Shown: piece by piece, positions 1-7,323 of the stretch
How positions within the stretch are numbered: the first letter of the stretch is position 1
Layout: every line of letters begins with the position of its first letter
Source: JAFDVL01 sp043719385
GTDB taxonomy: Bacteria > Acidobacteriota > Blastocatellia > RBC074
NCBI GenBank assembly: GCA_043719385.1
Contig: JAYSTY010000049.1
Coordinates: 1 to 10,267 of the forward strand
DNA length: 10,267 nt
Direction: 5' to 3'
Notes under the pieces: model-generated
What the model saw: only the letters and a program-made list of their open reading frames with translations
Told to the model about the DNA's origin: nothing
Databases searched by the model: none
Made by a program: the position numbers and the translations under genes

Positions 1-77
1 AACTTGCGAACATAAACATTACCAAAGCTGATTTTCACGGAGAATGGAATTACATAATAAAACCTTCAAATGAATAG
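1..77 (+). CDS. ISAzo13-family transposase, C-terminal end (partial)
   Basis: An open frame enters from the left edge (first full codon at 3) and stops at TAG 75-77. The last residues read ...ADFHGEWNYIIKPSNE. From memory of the family, transposases of the ISAzo13 group (Rhodopirellula-type DDE transposase) end in a near-identical block, usually FHGEWNYTI followed by a short basic tail, preceded by an INxxxxD-like segment that also fits here. Only about 24 residues are visible, so catalytic DDE residues cannot be checked and it is unknown whether the element is intact. The frame ends 33 bp before the start of the next long ORF, so the terminal repeat of the element must lie in or very near the 5' end of that gene. 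Confidence 0.75.
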   Translation, partial: LANINITKADFHGEWNYIIKPSNE

Positions 78-110
78 TTTATTTCGTTACAAGTCCTTAC
101 TCTAAGTGCA
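1..110. mobile_element. Right end of an ISAzo13-like insertion sequence (boundary unresolved)
   Basis: This is inferred from the transposase tail at 1-77. The right terminal repeat should fall downstream of the transposase stop, somewhere between about 78 and 110. The other terminal repeat is outside the window, so I cannot place the exact end or find a target duplication. The position given is an outer guess. The element may provide the promoter for, or have truncated, the gene that follows. Confidence 0.5.
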
Positions 111-2735
111 ATGCTCGCAACTGGCGGGCTAATATGTCCAGTTCCAGTAGAAGCACAACAGCCTGTCAATATCAGCTTCGGTCAACCAAATATCTGGTCA
201 CTTGAACAGGCACATTACCTCTTGGCGAAAATGCAGGCGGCAAACCTGGAACTTAAAAACAAGCCGCCTACCGAAACAGATTTAGACCCAAATGCCATTC
301 ATGGAACAATGCTTGAGCAATTAAAAAGTGCCCTCGCCGTCAGCGCCGAATTTAACGGCATCAATGGCACTAATAACGCGATGCTGTTGCGCTCAAAAAA
401 TTTCAATCTGGCGCGTAGGGAAGAATTGCTAAAGAAGCGTGACGAAGTTAGAGACAAGAACGAACGACTGACCGAAGAGCTTGCAAAGCTAAAAGTAGAT
501 TTGGCGGCGCAGAAACTTGCCGGAAAACCTCAGGGGGAAATTGACCTGAAAGAGACGGAGATCAAAGAGAAGACAGGAGTACAGGCAGAAGTTGCTGGCA
601 GGCTCACCTCAATTGAGACCGAGTTGACGGCACTACCCGCATTTCCGTCTGGTGATTTCAAGGCTACTACAGCAACTGACGCACCAGCCAATACCACTTT
701 ACCTGGTAGTGTACTCGACAAACTTGTATCAGACGCTAACCCTAAAATTAAAAGTGATCCGAAACTGAATGCCTCGACTTCGCTCGACAACCACATCAAC
801 CTGCAATACGAAATGATTGCCAAGCAACTTACGCTGTTACGTGATGAGGTTGGGCCAGGTCAACGGCTAGTCTTTCTCGAACTTCCGCATTCAATCTATA
901 CGACGCCAGGAAAGGGTGACAACCGGATCGCGCAGGTTTGGTGGCACATTAATGGCTATGCTAGTGTTGATAAAATCAAACACCTCGAAAAAATGAAAGT
1001 GCAGCTTAACAATGCTCTAGAGACTGAAACCACTAAGCTCAAAAAATTGGAAGCTGTTAAAGAACAAGCTAAAATTGATTCTCAGTCTCAGAAGGAAGAG
1101 CTACAAGAACTCAATGGCGCAATACACGAAATTAAGGAAGCCATCGCTGATGCCGATCAGGAAATAAAGCGAGACCAGACAAGACAATCAGCAGAGCACG
1201 TTCAGCGTTATAAACAAAATGGCGCATTGAAAGAGACTGACTTGCTTAAGAACATGGAAGAATCCGATTTGGTCGACGTTCGCGAGTCAGAATTTGATAA
1301 AACCAAAATTGCTGCGCAGAAAAAGTGCCTTGTGCGCACAATTGACTTAATCCCGCGCCAAAGCTCGCTCAATGTGAATGATGTACAGGACAAAGTGCGT
1401 TCGTGGAGTATCGCTGCGCTATTCACACTCATTTCCGGCTTCGGTGTCAAAGGTAGTTATCAGCAGCAGCGTGAGTTATACAGTCAATACTTACATCAGG
1501 AAATTTATGCTTCTGGCTTTGGGAAAGGTGAGACAGATTTTGGTTGGACGTTCGGCCCTCTGCCTGGGACAAATCGCCTCGCGCCTGGACTCCGGACTAC
1601 CTATGCCATCCTCGTTGTGCCAGACGATGCTGAGGCCATCAAACTCACCGCTAAAGGTTGCTACTTTTCGCGTAAGGACTTTGCGCCAGCCAAATTTGAA
1701 GACATGACGAATCCACCACAGGGATTCAATTTACAAATGGTTCCTAAGACTGAAAAAACCTTCACAATTCCAATCCCCAATGCTCGCGATAACAACTTCT
1801 ATGTGACGCGCGCGTACTATCACGCAGTAAAACCAGGTGAACAGATCGTAGTCTCGCTGCACGGCGAAGCCTTCTCATCACAAATTGGTGTCCTCGTGAA
1901 TGGTGTCCCCCTCGTGCGTCAGGTAAGCCTAGCGCAACTGAAAGAAACTGAAGACGCTAAAATTCCGGGGTATTTCGAGCAAATTGGAAATAAACAACTT
2001 ATCCTGACATTTCATCTGCCGAGTACTTTTATCGGCACTCCAAACATTACACTTGTTGCTCCTGGCAGGGCGGCTGACATTAACGACTTCCATCTACTCG
2101 TCAATTCGAAAAGAAGACGACTGCGCGAAGTACCAATGTTCGCCAACGCTGTGCAAGATGCTCCTCTAAGAATCGGCGAATTGGAAATTATCTCGCAGAA
2201 CAGTACTCAGGTTGTCGCCTATTTGTCTGGCACTGGTTTTAGCACTACAATGGACGACTTGGACGAGGCGATTTACGTCAATGACAAGCTTATCGGTAGC
2301 AAGGAAATTTCACTGATAGCACCCAACCTCTATCGTTTGGAATTCACTATGGAGCAAAACGAAGCCGTGTGGCAAGTGAGAATAGTGCAATTAAAAAATA
2401 AGGTTCCAGTCGATGCGGATAGAAAAACTTTTACCAACCTCTTAAGACTTAGCCTGACAAGCGCAAAGGTACTTAGCGCCACTCCAGCAGATAAAAACGG
2501 AAATAGTACAACGACAATTGAATTAATTGGGACGAATTTGAACTATGCGGCGGTTGAATTCCCACGCGATACAATACTGCTTCCGGCTTCTTCAGATAAG
2601 GCGTACCTTCAATTCGTTTCTGCCATGCCCGTCACAGTAGTCTCAATCAAGGATAATGCCACCAACCGGATTGTGAGTATCAATGTGTCAGCGAATACTA
2701 CCAGTCCCAAAAAAGGTCGGGCAGTAACGAAATAG
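111..2735 (+). CDS. Exported coiled-coil protein of unknown function, 874 aa, 5' end disturbed
   Basis: I do not recognise this family. From the ATG at 111 the protein starts with a short hydrophobic stretch ending in VEAQ, which looks like the end of a Sec signal peptide lacking its basic N-region. Two heptad-rich charged segments (about residues 101-175 and 287-369) should form coiled coils. A hydrophobic stretch at 431-447 (WSIAALFTLISGFGVKG) precedes a Gly/aromatic-rich block containing FGWTFGPLPG. The C-terminal third (about 670-860) is beta-rich, with two segments resembling IPT/TIG-like Ig folds (around 685 and 784). The likely location is periplasm or cell surface. No good ribosome site precedes 111. 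An ATG at 70 in another frame would encode the missing basic N-region (see findings). It stands alone and ends at a strong terminator at 2751-2790. The reading frame is certain; the function is not. Confidence 0.8.
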   Translation: MLATGGLICPVPVEAQQPVNISFGQPNIWSLEQAHYLLAKMQAANLELKNKPPTETDLDPNAIHGTMLEQLKSALAVSAEFNGINGTNNAMLLRSKNFNLARREELLKKRDEVRDKNERLTEELAKLKVDLAAQKLAGKPQGEIDLKETEIKEKTGVQAEVAGRLTSIETELTALPAFPSGDFKATTATDAPANTTLPGSVLDKLVSDANPKIKSDPKLNASTSLDNHINLQYEMIAKQLTLLRDEVGPGQRLVFLELPHSIYTTPGKGDNRIAQVWWHINGYASVDKIKHLEKMKVQLNNALETETTKLKKLEAVKEQAKIDSQSQKEELQELNGAIHEIKEAIADADQEIKRDQTRQSAEHVQRYKQNGALKETDLLKNMEESDLVDVRESEFDKTKIAAQKKCLVRTIDLIPRQSSLNVNDVQDKVRSWSIAALFTLISGFGVKGSYQQQRELYSQYLHQEIYASGFGKGETDFGWTFGPLPGTNRLAPGLRTTYAILVVPDDAEAIKLTAKGCYFSRKDFAPAKFEDMTNPPQGFNLQMVPKTEKTFTIPIPNARDNNFYVTRAYYHAVKPGEQIVVSLHGEAFSSQIGVLVNGVPLVRQVSLAQLKETEDAKIPGYFEQIGNKQLILTFHLPSTFIGTPNITLVAPGRAADINDFHLLVNSKRRRLREVPMFANAVQDAPLRIGELEIISQNSTQVVAYLSGTGFSTTMDDLDEAIYVNDKLIGSKEISLIAPNLYRLEFTMEQNEAVWQVRIVQLKNKVPVDADRKTFTNLLRLSLTSAKVLSATPADKNGNSTTTIELIGTNLNYAAVEFPRDTILLPASSDKAYLQFVSAMPVTVVSIKDNATNRIVSINVSANTTSPKKGRAVTK

Positions 2736-2750
2736 AAAGTCAAAATAAGG

Positions 2751-2790
2751 AGAAGCGGCAAAGGAGTTAACTCCTTCGCCGCTTCTTTTA
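2751..2790 (+). terminator. Intrinsic terminator of the 874-codon gene
   Basis: The arms 2751-2766 and 2771-2786 pair over 16 bp with one mismatch around a TTAA loop, starting AGAAGCGGC and ending GCCGCTTCT, followed by TTTA. It lies 16 bp past the stop codon. The stem is long and GC-rich; the T-tract is short. Confidence 0.85.
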
Positions 2791-3397
2791 TGATTGCCGG
2801 AGCAGATTTACAACTATCCCAACCCGACTGCCCCAGCTATACCGCCATTGTGTTGCTCCATTGCTTTGACTGTGTCCTGCCCGTCGTTTAGCTACAAGCA
2901 ATCACTTTAAAATCAATAGGCAAAAGGTCGGATGCGGTTTTGCATTTGATAATGCCAAAAATATCGGTACTCTGTAAATTCGATTTTCGAGGGAGATAAC
3001 GTCTAACAAACTTCAGCTTGTTGCAGCTTCGCAACGGCGCTACAGTTGCTGAGATATGCAAAAATGCGCGTCCGTGACAATGTTGTCAGATTAAAATGTC
3101 CGGGCAATGTTGAGGGACCGCGCTGGTTGGATGGTAGAACAGCAGAAGGGAAAGTTAGATTAATAAATAACTATGCCGAGGCTGGGGCTACGGGCGCAAA
3201 ATGGCGGGCGCAGGGAGTAAAATGCAAAACCGCTTGCTCCGTCATTTTGCTTCATTGCGCAATAAATAGGGCGCGTGTATCTTAGCAGCTACTTGAAAAT
3301 CAGATGAACAAACCAGGGAAGCAGGAAAATAGTCCCCGAAAAACGCGAAAAACAGCTCTGACGTTCCAAATATCTGCTCAGAAAGCTAAAACAGAAA
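2791..3397. other. Gene-poor intergenic stretch of about 600 bp
   Basis: I see no convincing gene here. A 79-codon frame at 3046-3285 has no ribosome site and random-looking composition. Short open pieces on the minus strand (around 2815-2990) read like protein in two frames but are broken by stops, so this may be decayed sequence. Visible structure consists of a palindrome TGACAATGTTGTCA at 3075-3088 and an 8-bp inverted repeat GCAAAATG (3196-3203) / CATTTTGC (3243-3250), which could fold in the leader of the downstream carboxylase gene. No clear -35/-10 pair was found. Confidence 0.5.
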
Positions 3398-4945
3398 ATG
3401 ATTGACGACAAACTGCAATTACTCAAAACGAAAAACGAGGCCGCCTTAATTGGTGGTGGCAAAGCCAGAATTGACCGCCAGCATGCTGATGGCAAAATGA
3501 CGGCGCGGGAACGCATTGAATTCCTCGTGGACGATGGCTCGTTTGAAGAATTCGATAAGCTGAAAACGCATCGCTGCACCGACTTCGGCATGGAAACGCA
3601 GCAATTACCAGGCGACGGATTTGTCACCGGACACGGCTTGATTGACGGGCGCGAAGTTTTTGTTTTTGCGCAGGATTTTACGGTTTTTGGCGGTTCGCTC
3701 TCCGAAACCAATGCGCAAAAAGTTATCAAGCTGATGGACCTCGCGCTGAAGGTTGGAGTGCCTCTGATCGGACTTAATGATTCGGGTGGCGCGCGTATTC
3801 AGGAAGGCGTAGTATCGCTCGGCGGTTATGCTGATATTTTTCTGCGTAACACGCTGGCTTCGGGCGTGATTCCACAAATCTCGGCGATTATGGGGCCGTG
3901 CGCTGGCGGGGCGGTTTACTCTCCGGCCATTACGGATTTTACGGTGATGGTGAAAAACACGAGCTATATGTTCATCACCGGCCCCGATGTCATCAAAACC
4001 GTGACGCACGAGGATGTCACGAAAGAAGAACTAGGCGGCGCGATGACGCACAATCAAACTTCAGGAGTCGCCCATTTTGCCGTGGAAAACGAACAGCAGT
4101 GTTTGCAAACAATTCGTGAATTGTTGTCGTTTATGCCTTCCAACAATCAGGACGATCCGCCGCGCATTGCCTGTGATGATCCGATTGATCGCGCCGACGA
4201 ACAACTGAACTCAATTGTGCCTGCCGAATCAAACCAACCTTATGACATTCGCAAAGTAATTAATCCCGTAGTTGATCACAATTATTTTTTTGAAATTCAG
4301 GAGCATTTTGCCCGCAACATTGTAATTGGTTTTGCGCGCCTGAACGGACAGCCTGTCGGAATTGTTGCCAATCAACCAGCCTTTCTCGCGGGCGTGCTGG
4401 ATATTGATGCGAGCGTCAAAGCCGCACGGTTTGTCCGCTTTTGTGATTGCTTCAATATTCCTATCATCACGTTCGAAGATGTGCCGGGATTTTTGCCCGG
4501 CGTGAATCAGGAATACGGCGGCATCATTCGGCACGGCGCGAAATTGCTTTACGCCTATGCCGAAGCTACTGTGCCGAAAATTACCGTGGTGACGCGCAAG
4601 GCTTATGGCGGCGCGTATTGTGTGATGGGATCGAAGCATATTCGGACAGATATTAATTTTGCTTATCCAACCGCAGAAATCGCGGTGATGGGAGCTGATG
4701 GGGCGGTCGAGATTTTGTATAAACGCGAACTGGCAGCGGCGGAAAATCCAATCGCAGCGCGGCAGGCAAAAGTTGAAGAATTCCGCGAAAAATTTGCTTC
4801 GCCATATGTCGCGGCGGAACGCGGTTACATTGATGAAGTGATTGAGCCGCGCACAACACGGCGCAAACTGATTCGCGCCTTAAAGCTGCTGGAAAATAAA
4901 CGCGATACGAATCCGCCCCGCAAGCACGGAAATATCCCACTCTAA
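3398..4945 (+). CDS. Acyl-CoA carboxylase carboxyltransferase (beta) subunit, propionyl-CoA carboxylase type
   Basis: This 515-residue protein has full family length and both crotonase-fold carboxyltransferase halves. It transfers carboxyl from carboxybiotin to a short-chain acyl-CoA, giving for example methylmalonyl-CoA. Visible signatures are the N-terminal KMTARERI block (residues 34-41), VFGGSLSE, the first oxyanion-hole loop GGARIQEG (130-137), GPCAGGAVYSPA, PGFLPG, and the second loop RKAYGGAY followed by a Cys at 408. In propionyl-CoA carboxylases that position is usually Asp (GGAYDVM) and it influences acyl-chain choice. The start at 3398 fits the family N-terminus, though the ribosome site is poor (only purine-rich CAGAAA). 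No biotin carboxylase or biotin carrier gene is in the window, so the alpha subunit must be elsewhere. A methylmalonyl-CoA decarboxylase alpha subunit is the main alternative. Confidence 0.93.
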   Translation: MIDDKLQLLKTKNEAALIGGGKARIDRQHADGKMTARERIEFLVDDGSFEEFDKLKTHRCTDFGMETQQLPGDGFVTGHGLIDGREVFVFAQDFTVFGGSLSETNAQKVIKLMDLALKVGVPLIGLNDSGGARIQEGVVSLGGYADIFLRNTLASGVIPQISAIMGPCAGGAVYSPAITDFTVMVKNTSYMFITGPDVIKTVTHEDVTKEELGGAMTHNQTSGVAHFAVENEQQCLQTIRELLSFMPSNNQDDPPRIACDDPIDRADEQLNSIVPAESNQPYDIRKVINPVVDHNYFFEIQEHFARNIVIGFARLNGQPVGIVANQPAFLAGVLDIDASVKAARFVRFCDCFNIPIITFEDVPGFLPGVNQEYGGIIRHGAKLLYAYAEATVPKITVVTRKAYGGAYCVMGSKHIRTDINFAYPTAEIAVMGADGAVEILYKRELAAAENPIAARQAKVEEFREKFASPYVAAERGYIDEVIEPRTTRRKLIRALKLLENKRDTNPPRKHGNIPL

Positions 4946-4951
4946 AAGCAC

Positions 4952-4978
4952 AAAAGCAGAGAACGGTTCCCTGCTTTT
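4952..4978. terminator. Bidirectional terminator between carboxylase and HU genes
   Basis: AAAAGCAG (4952-4959) pairs with CTGCTTTT (4971-4978). An inner GAAC (4961-4964) pairs with GTTC (4966-4969), with A/C mismatches between the two stems. An outer AAGCA/TGCTT pair extends it. Both strands give T-rich 3' flanks, and it sits between two convergent genes. Confidence 0.8.
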
Positions 4979-5001
4979 ATGCTTAAAAATTGAATGATAA
5001 A

Positions 5002-5334
5002 TTACGTTGTGATTTTTTTATCATTGCCCTGGTTTTCAGTGAGCAGAGATTTAAGTCCCTTACGATTCAGCATCGTATCCAATTTTTTCCCCGCCTTGAC
5101 GCGAATCGTTTTTCTTTCTTCAATTTTGATGGGATCGCCGGTTTGCGGATTACGACCATTGCGCGAGCGGCGCTTACTCACTGAAATCGTCAAAAAATCC
5201 TTGATGGTTACTTTTTCACCGCGTTTCAAGGCTTCTGACCATTCCGAAAAAACTATATCCAGCATCTGATCAGCGGCAATTTTTGATACTTTAGCTTTTG
5301 TCGCCAGCCTTTCAATCAGGTGCGCCCTATTCAT
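5002..5334 (-). CDS. HU/IHF-family nucleoid DNA-binding protein
   Basis: This is a small basic protein that bends and compacts DNA as a dimer. The family signature is clear: an N-terminal helical dimer part (MNRAHLIERLATKAKVS...) followed by the arm block GRNPQTGDPIKI and VKAGKKL. I place the start at the ATG ending at 5334, giving 110 aa. It has a GGAG ribosome site 7 bases upstream and the correct HU N-terminus, whereas the frame extends 8 codons further up without support. Typical HU is about 90 aa; the extra 20 or so residues form a C-terminal Lys/Asn-rich tail. The usual GFGxF turn before the arm reads DFLTI here, so three conserved residues are changed. It is transcribed alone from a promoter near 5542-5570, leaving a leader of about 200 bases. 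Confidence 0.92.
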   Translation of the reverse strand: MNRAHLIERLATKAKVSKIAADQMLDIVFSEWSEALKRGEKVTIKDFLTISVSKRRSRNGRNPQTGDPIKIEERKTIRVKAGKKLDTMLNRKGLKSLLTENQGNDKKITT

Positions 5335-5461
5335 AATAATCTCCAGGAATTTTCGCAAGCAGGATGAGCTTACTAATCAATTAATCCGAATCTGTTAATA
5401 AATTTTCTGGTGGTAAGTAAACTAAAGCTTGCCAAGCCATTAAATTCACTTTAGCTTTCGC

Positions 5462-5480
5462 TTAATTAGAAAGTAATTAA
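5462..5480. promoter_or_regulatory. Perfect 7-bp inverted repeat in the HU leader (possible operator)
   Basis: TTAATTA (5462-5468), a 5-base spacer, then TAATTAA (5474-5480). It lies between the HU promoter and the HU start codon. It could be a protein-binding site, possibly autoregulatory, but AT-rich DNA yields such repeats by chance. Confidence 0.35.
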
Positions 5481-5541
5481 ACCTGAAAAATCTTAACGTA
5501 TTAGTTTAAGTAATCGTATTTTATATCCGATGACAAACGAA

Positions 5542-5570
5542 TTTATACGCTCAGGAAAGTAAGCTGTCAA
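5542..5570 (-). promoter_or_regulatory. Sigma70-type promoter for the HU gene
   Basis: Read on the minus strand, a consensus -35 TTGACA (5570-5565) is followed by a 17-base spacer and TATAAA (5547-5542), a 5/6 match to the -10 box. Transcription should start near 5535 and run toward the HU start at 5334. Confidence 0.7.
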
Positions 5571-5611
5571 TGAAAACGTTGAATTGTTTTAAACTTTTTG
5601 GTGGGAAATAA

Positions 5612-5653
5612 AAAAGCAGGACAAAAGGCTTGCTCAATCCTTGTCCTGCTTTT
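5612..5653 (-). terminator. Intrinsic terminator of the S41 gene
   Basis: A perfect 13-bp stem (5612-5624 with 5641-5653, AAAAGCAGGACAA / TTGTCCTGCTTTT) lies 25 bases past the S41 stop. On the minus strand it is followed by a run of T residues (TTTTTTATTT including the stem end). The stem base AAAAGCAG is shared with the terminator at 4952-4978. Confidence 0.88.
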
Positions 5654-5678
5654 ACGTTGCGAGAAAGTTGAGCCGCTT

Positions 5679-6974
5679 CTAAGCTGCTTTCTTTTTTGCT
5701 TTGTTGGCGGTGGTTAAGACTTCAATGGCCTTTTTCAATAAAAGGTCTTCGGCTGGCTTTTGCGGCGCAGCCTGCGTTACGGGTTTAGTTGCCTTATCTT
5801 TATCACTCGGATTTGGTGTCGTAGTTGGTGCCGGGCTGGCGTCCGGGTCAAGTTCGTCCAGGGCTGACGCATCCGCGACATCCTTACGTTTCACTTCGAC
5901 ACTTGGTGTGACGCCTTCGGGCAGGAAAAATTTTCCGTTCGGAGACGCATAGCGAGCAACAGTTAATAAAAAGGCAGAGCCATCATCAATCGGAAAAAGT
6001 TTCTGTTCCGAGCCGATCCCAAAAGTGCGTTCACCGATCACTTCGCCGCGTTTGTTATCAAGGATAGCGGCGGCTACGATTTCGGCTGCCCCAGCGGTAC
6101 TGTAATCGGTAATGATCGCAAGTGGTAAATCCGTCAAAGTTTTTTCGGGTTTCGCCTCATAAGTCGTAATTACTTTTTCCTTCCGCCCAATCACTTTGGC
6201 AATCGTGCCGGATTTCAAAAAGTAGTTTGCGACTTCCACGCCAGCCTGCAAGTCATCGCCGGCAGAGCCACGCAGATCTAAAATAATCTTATTGGCACCG
6301 CGTTTGATCGCTTCCCTGATTGAGGCCTGTACAGCCTCGGCCTGACCGGGCAGGGATTGTACTTTGACGTAGCCAATCTGTTGTTCCAGCGCCTGTAATT
6401 CAGGTTTGGGAGCGGTCACAAGGCCACGAGTGATTTTGACTTTTTCACTGTTCCGCACACCACTGCGCAGATAAGCCACCTCAACCTGAGTTCCCGGCGC
6501 GCCTGACAACAGCGAATACGCATCAACCAAATCAATATCGTGGGTCGCGTGTCCGTCAATATATTCAATAAAATCACGCGCTTTTACCCCTGCTTTTGCG
6601 GCAGGTGAATTTGGAACAACCGAGATCACATAAGCGTAACCGCGAATTGAACCAAGCATTAATCCGGTCGCATCAGTTTGCGTTTTCGCCTGATATTCTT
6701 TGACCTGCTGCGGCAGCAGATAAGCGCTGTAAGGATCAAGTGCATCGGTCAAGCCGCGTAAAGCGCCAATGCGAACTTTATTCAAATCAGGTTTCTCGAC
6801 GTAATCAGTCACGATGTGCCGAACGACTTCAGAAAAAATGCTGAGTTGCGGATACGGCCCGGAATTTGCCATCACGTGTCCGAAAGAAGTGCTGGAAAGC
6901 ATTCCCCCGACAATCGCGTAAATTGCGATCAGACCAGACAATGTCACCAGAGTTAGCTTGGTGCGAATAGACAT
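5679..6974 (-). CDS. PDZ-containing S41 (CtpA/Prc-like) protein lacking the catalytic Ser-Lys dyad
   Basis: This 431-residue protein has an N-terminal hydrophobic segment (about residues 7-27, signal peptide or anchor), so it should act in the periplasm. The family N-terminal motif ALDPYSAYLLP is followed by a PDZ domain (about 105-165), the S41 core (about 190-360) and a Pro/Ala/Lys-rich tail. In active members such as Prc the nucleophile lies three residues before Glu in SASASE and the base is Lys in FGKG. Here the first block is STAGAAE, giving Gly295 (codon GGG) at the nucleophile position, and the second is FGIG, giving Ile320 (codon ATC). The 25-residue spacing equals that of Ser430-Lys455 in E. 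coli Prc. The Asp (306) and Gln of the region are kept. I infer a non-proteolytic binding or regulatory role. The start is backed by GAGGAG 9 bases upstream. It has its own terminator and is divergent from the sigma54 activator. Confidence 0.9.
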   Translation of the reverse strand: MSIRTKLTLVTLSGLIAIYAIVGGMLSSTSFGHVMANSGPYPQLSIFSEVVRHIVTDYVEKPDLNKVRIGALRGLTDALDPYSAYLLPQQVKEYQAKTQTDATGLMLGSIRGYAYVISVVPNSPAAKAGVKARDFIEYIDGHATHDIDLVDAYSLLSGAPGTQVEVAYLRSGVRNSEKVKITRGLVTAPKPELQALEQQIGYVKVQSLPGQAEAVQASIREAIKRGANKIILDLRGSAGDDLQAGVEVANYFLKSGTIAKVIGRKEKVITTYEAKPEKTLTDLPLAIITDYSTAGAAEIVAAAILDNKRGEVIGERTFGIGSEQKLFPIDDGSAFLLTVARYASPNGKFFLPEGVTPSVEVKRKDVADASALDELDPDASPAPTTTPNPSDKDKATKPVTQAAPQKPAEDLLLKKAIEVLTTANKAKKKAA

Positions 6975-7317
6975 GAGCGGAACTCCTCAATAAAAAAAGG
7001 TCAGTAACCCAAAGATTGCTGACAGGATAATTTCAAAGCAGGCAGTTGAATAATAACTTACGGCTGATACCACAAGCAAGTTATAAGTCGAACCATTGAC
7101 TTTCCCCAGCCCCTCACCTACCGTCAAAACACTCGGTATAAAAACCTAATTGCGTTCATGTTTGGGAGTAAACCACGCGTCAGGATTTTGGGCGCGTGAA
7201 TTTAGCAGTCCTTCATTAACAAGCGCTGATAGTGCTTCAATCACCATCAGCGCCTTGAGGAACATCTATGTCGTTTGAGTTGAGGAGACAAAAACATAAT
7301 TCCTCCCCGCAATTGCT
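6975..7317. other. Divergent intergenic region between S41 and sigma54-activator genes
   Basis: This 343-bp stretch carries a minus-strand sigma54-type promoter at its right edge (7309-7323) and a hairpin at 7223-7253. It also holds a 39-codon minus-strand frame (7265 down to 7146, starting MFLKALMVIEALSALVNEG), which lies on the predicted S41 transcript but has no visible ribosome site. A plus-strand ATG at 7268 has a good GAGGA site (7257-7261) but a frame that stops at 7425. A TATAAA at 7137-7142 has no matching -35. Confidence 0.5.
7223..7253. promoter_or_regulatory. Inverted repeat / hairpin upstream of the activator gene
   Basis: GCGCTGAT (7223-7230) pairs with ATCAGCGC (7246-7253). 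The pairing continues, after one A/C mismatch, with GTG/CAC around a 7-base loop. On the plus strand it lies directly before the GAGGA ribosome-like site at 7257. On the minus strand it would lie in the leader of the S41 transcript. It could be an operator for the activator or an RNA structure. Confidence 0.45.
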
Positions 7318-7323
7318 GTGCCA
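7309..7323 (-). promoter_or_regulatory. Sigma54 (RpoN) -24/-12 promoter facing the S41 gene
   Basis: Read on the minus strand the site is TGGCACAGCAATTGC. It matches the consensus TGGCAC-N5-TTGC at every fixed position and has the required GG-to-GC spacing. Transcription would start near 7297 and reach the S41 start at 6974 with a leader of roughly 320 bases. It sits inside the proposed start region of the sigma54 activator, a common arrangement in which the activator gene abuts a promoter it may control. No site of equal quality was found elsewhere in the window. Confidence 0.65.

Larger units (their letters stand above)
5335..5611. other. AT-rich leader and promoter region of the HU gene
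   Basis: This gene-free stretch is rich in TTAA/AATT tracts. It holds the HU promoter (5542-5570), a perfect inverted repeat at 5462-5480 and a weaker CTAAAG/CTTTAG pair (5422-5427 / 5449-5454). I see no ORF. Confidence 0.6.

Noticed and set aside
2815..2990. Protein-like pieces on the minus strand suggesting a decayed gene
   Set aside because: The pieces are under 35 codons, lie in different frames separated by stops, and match no family I can name.
3046..3285. A 79-codon plus-strand frame in the gene-poor stretch
   Set aside because: It has no ribosome site, no recognisable motif, and composition that looks random; it lies in sequence with broken frames on both strands.
6292..6307. A -24/-12-like match TGGCACCGCGTTTGAT on the plus strand inside the S41 gene
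   Set aside because: It has the same -12 mismatch as the 8658 site, lies within coding sequence and faces away from any gene start; it is useful mainly as a measure of chance matches.
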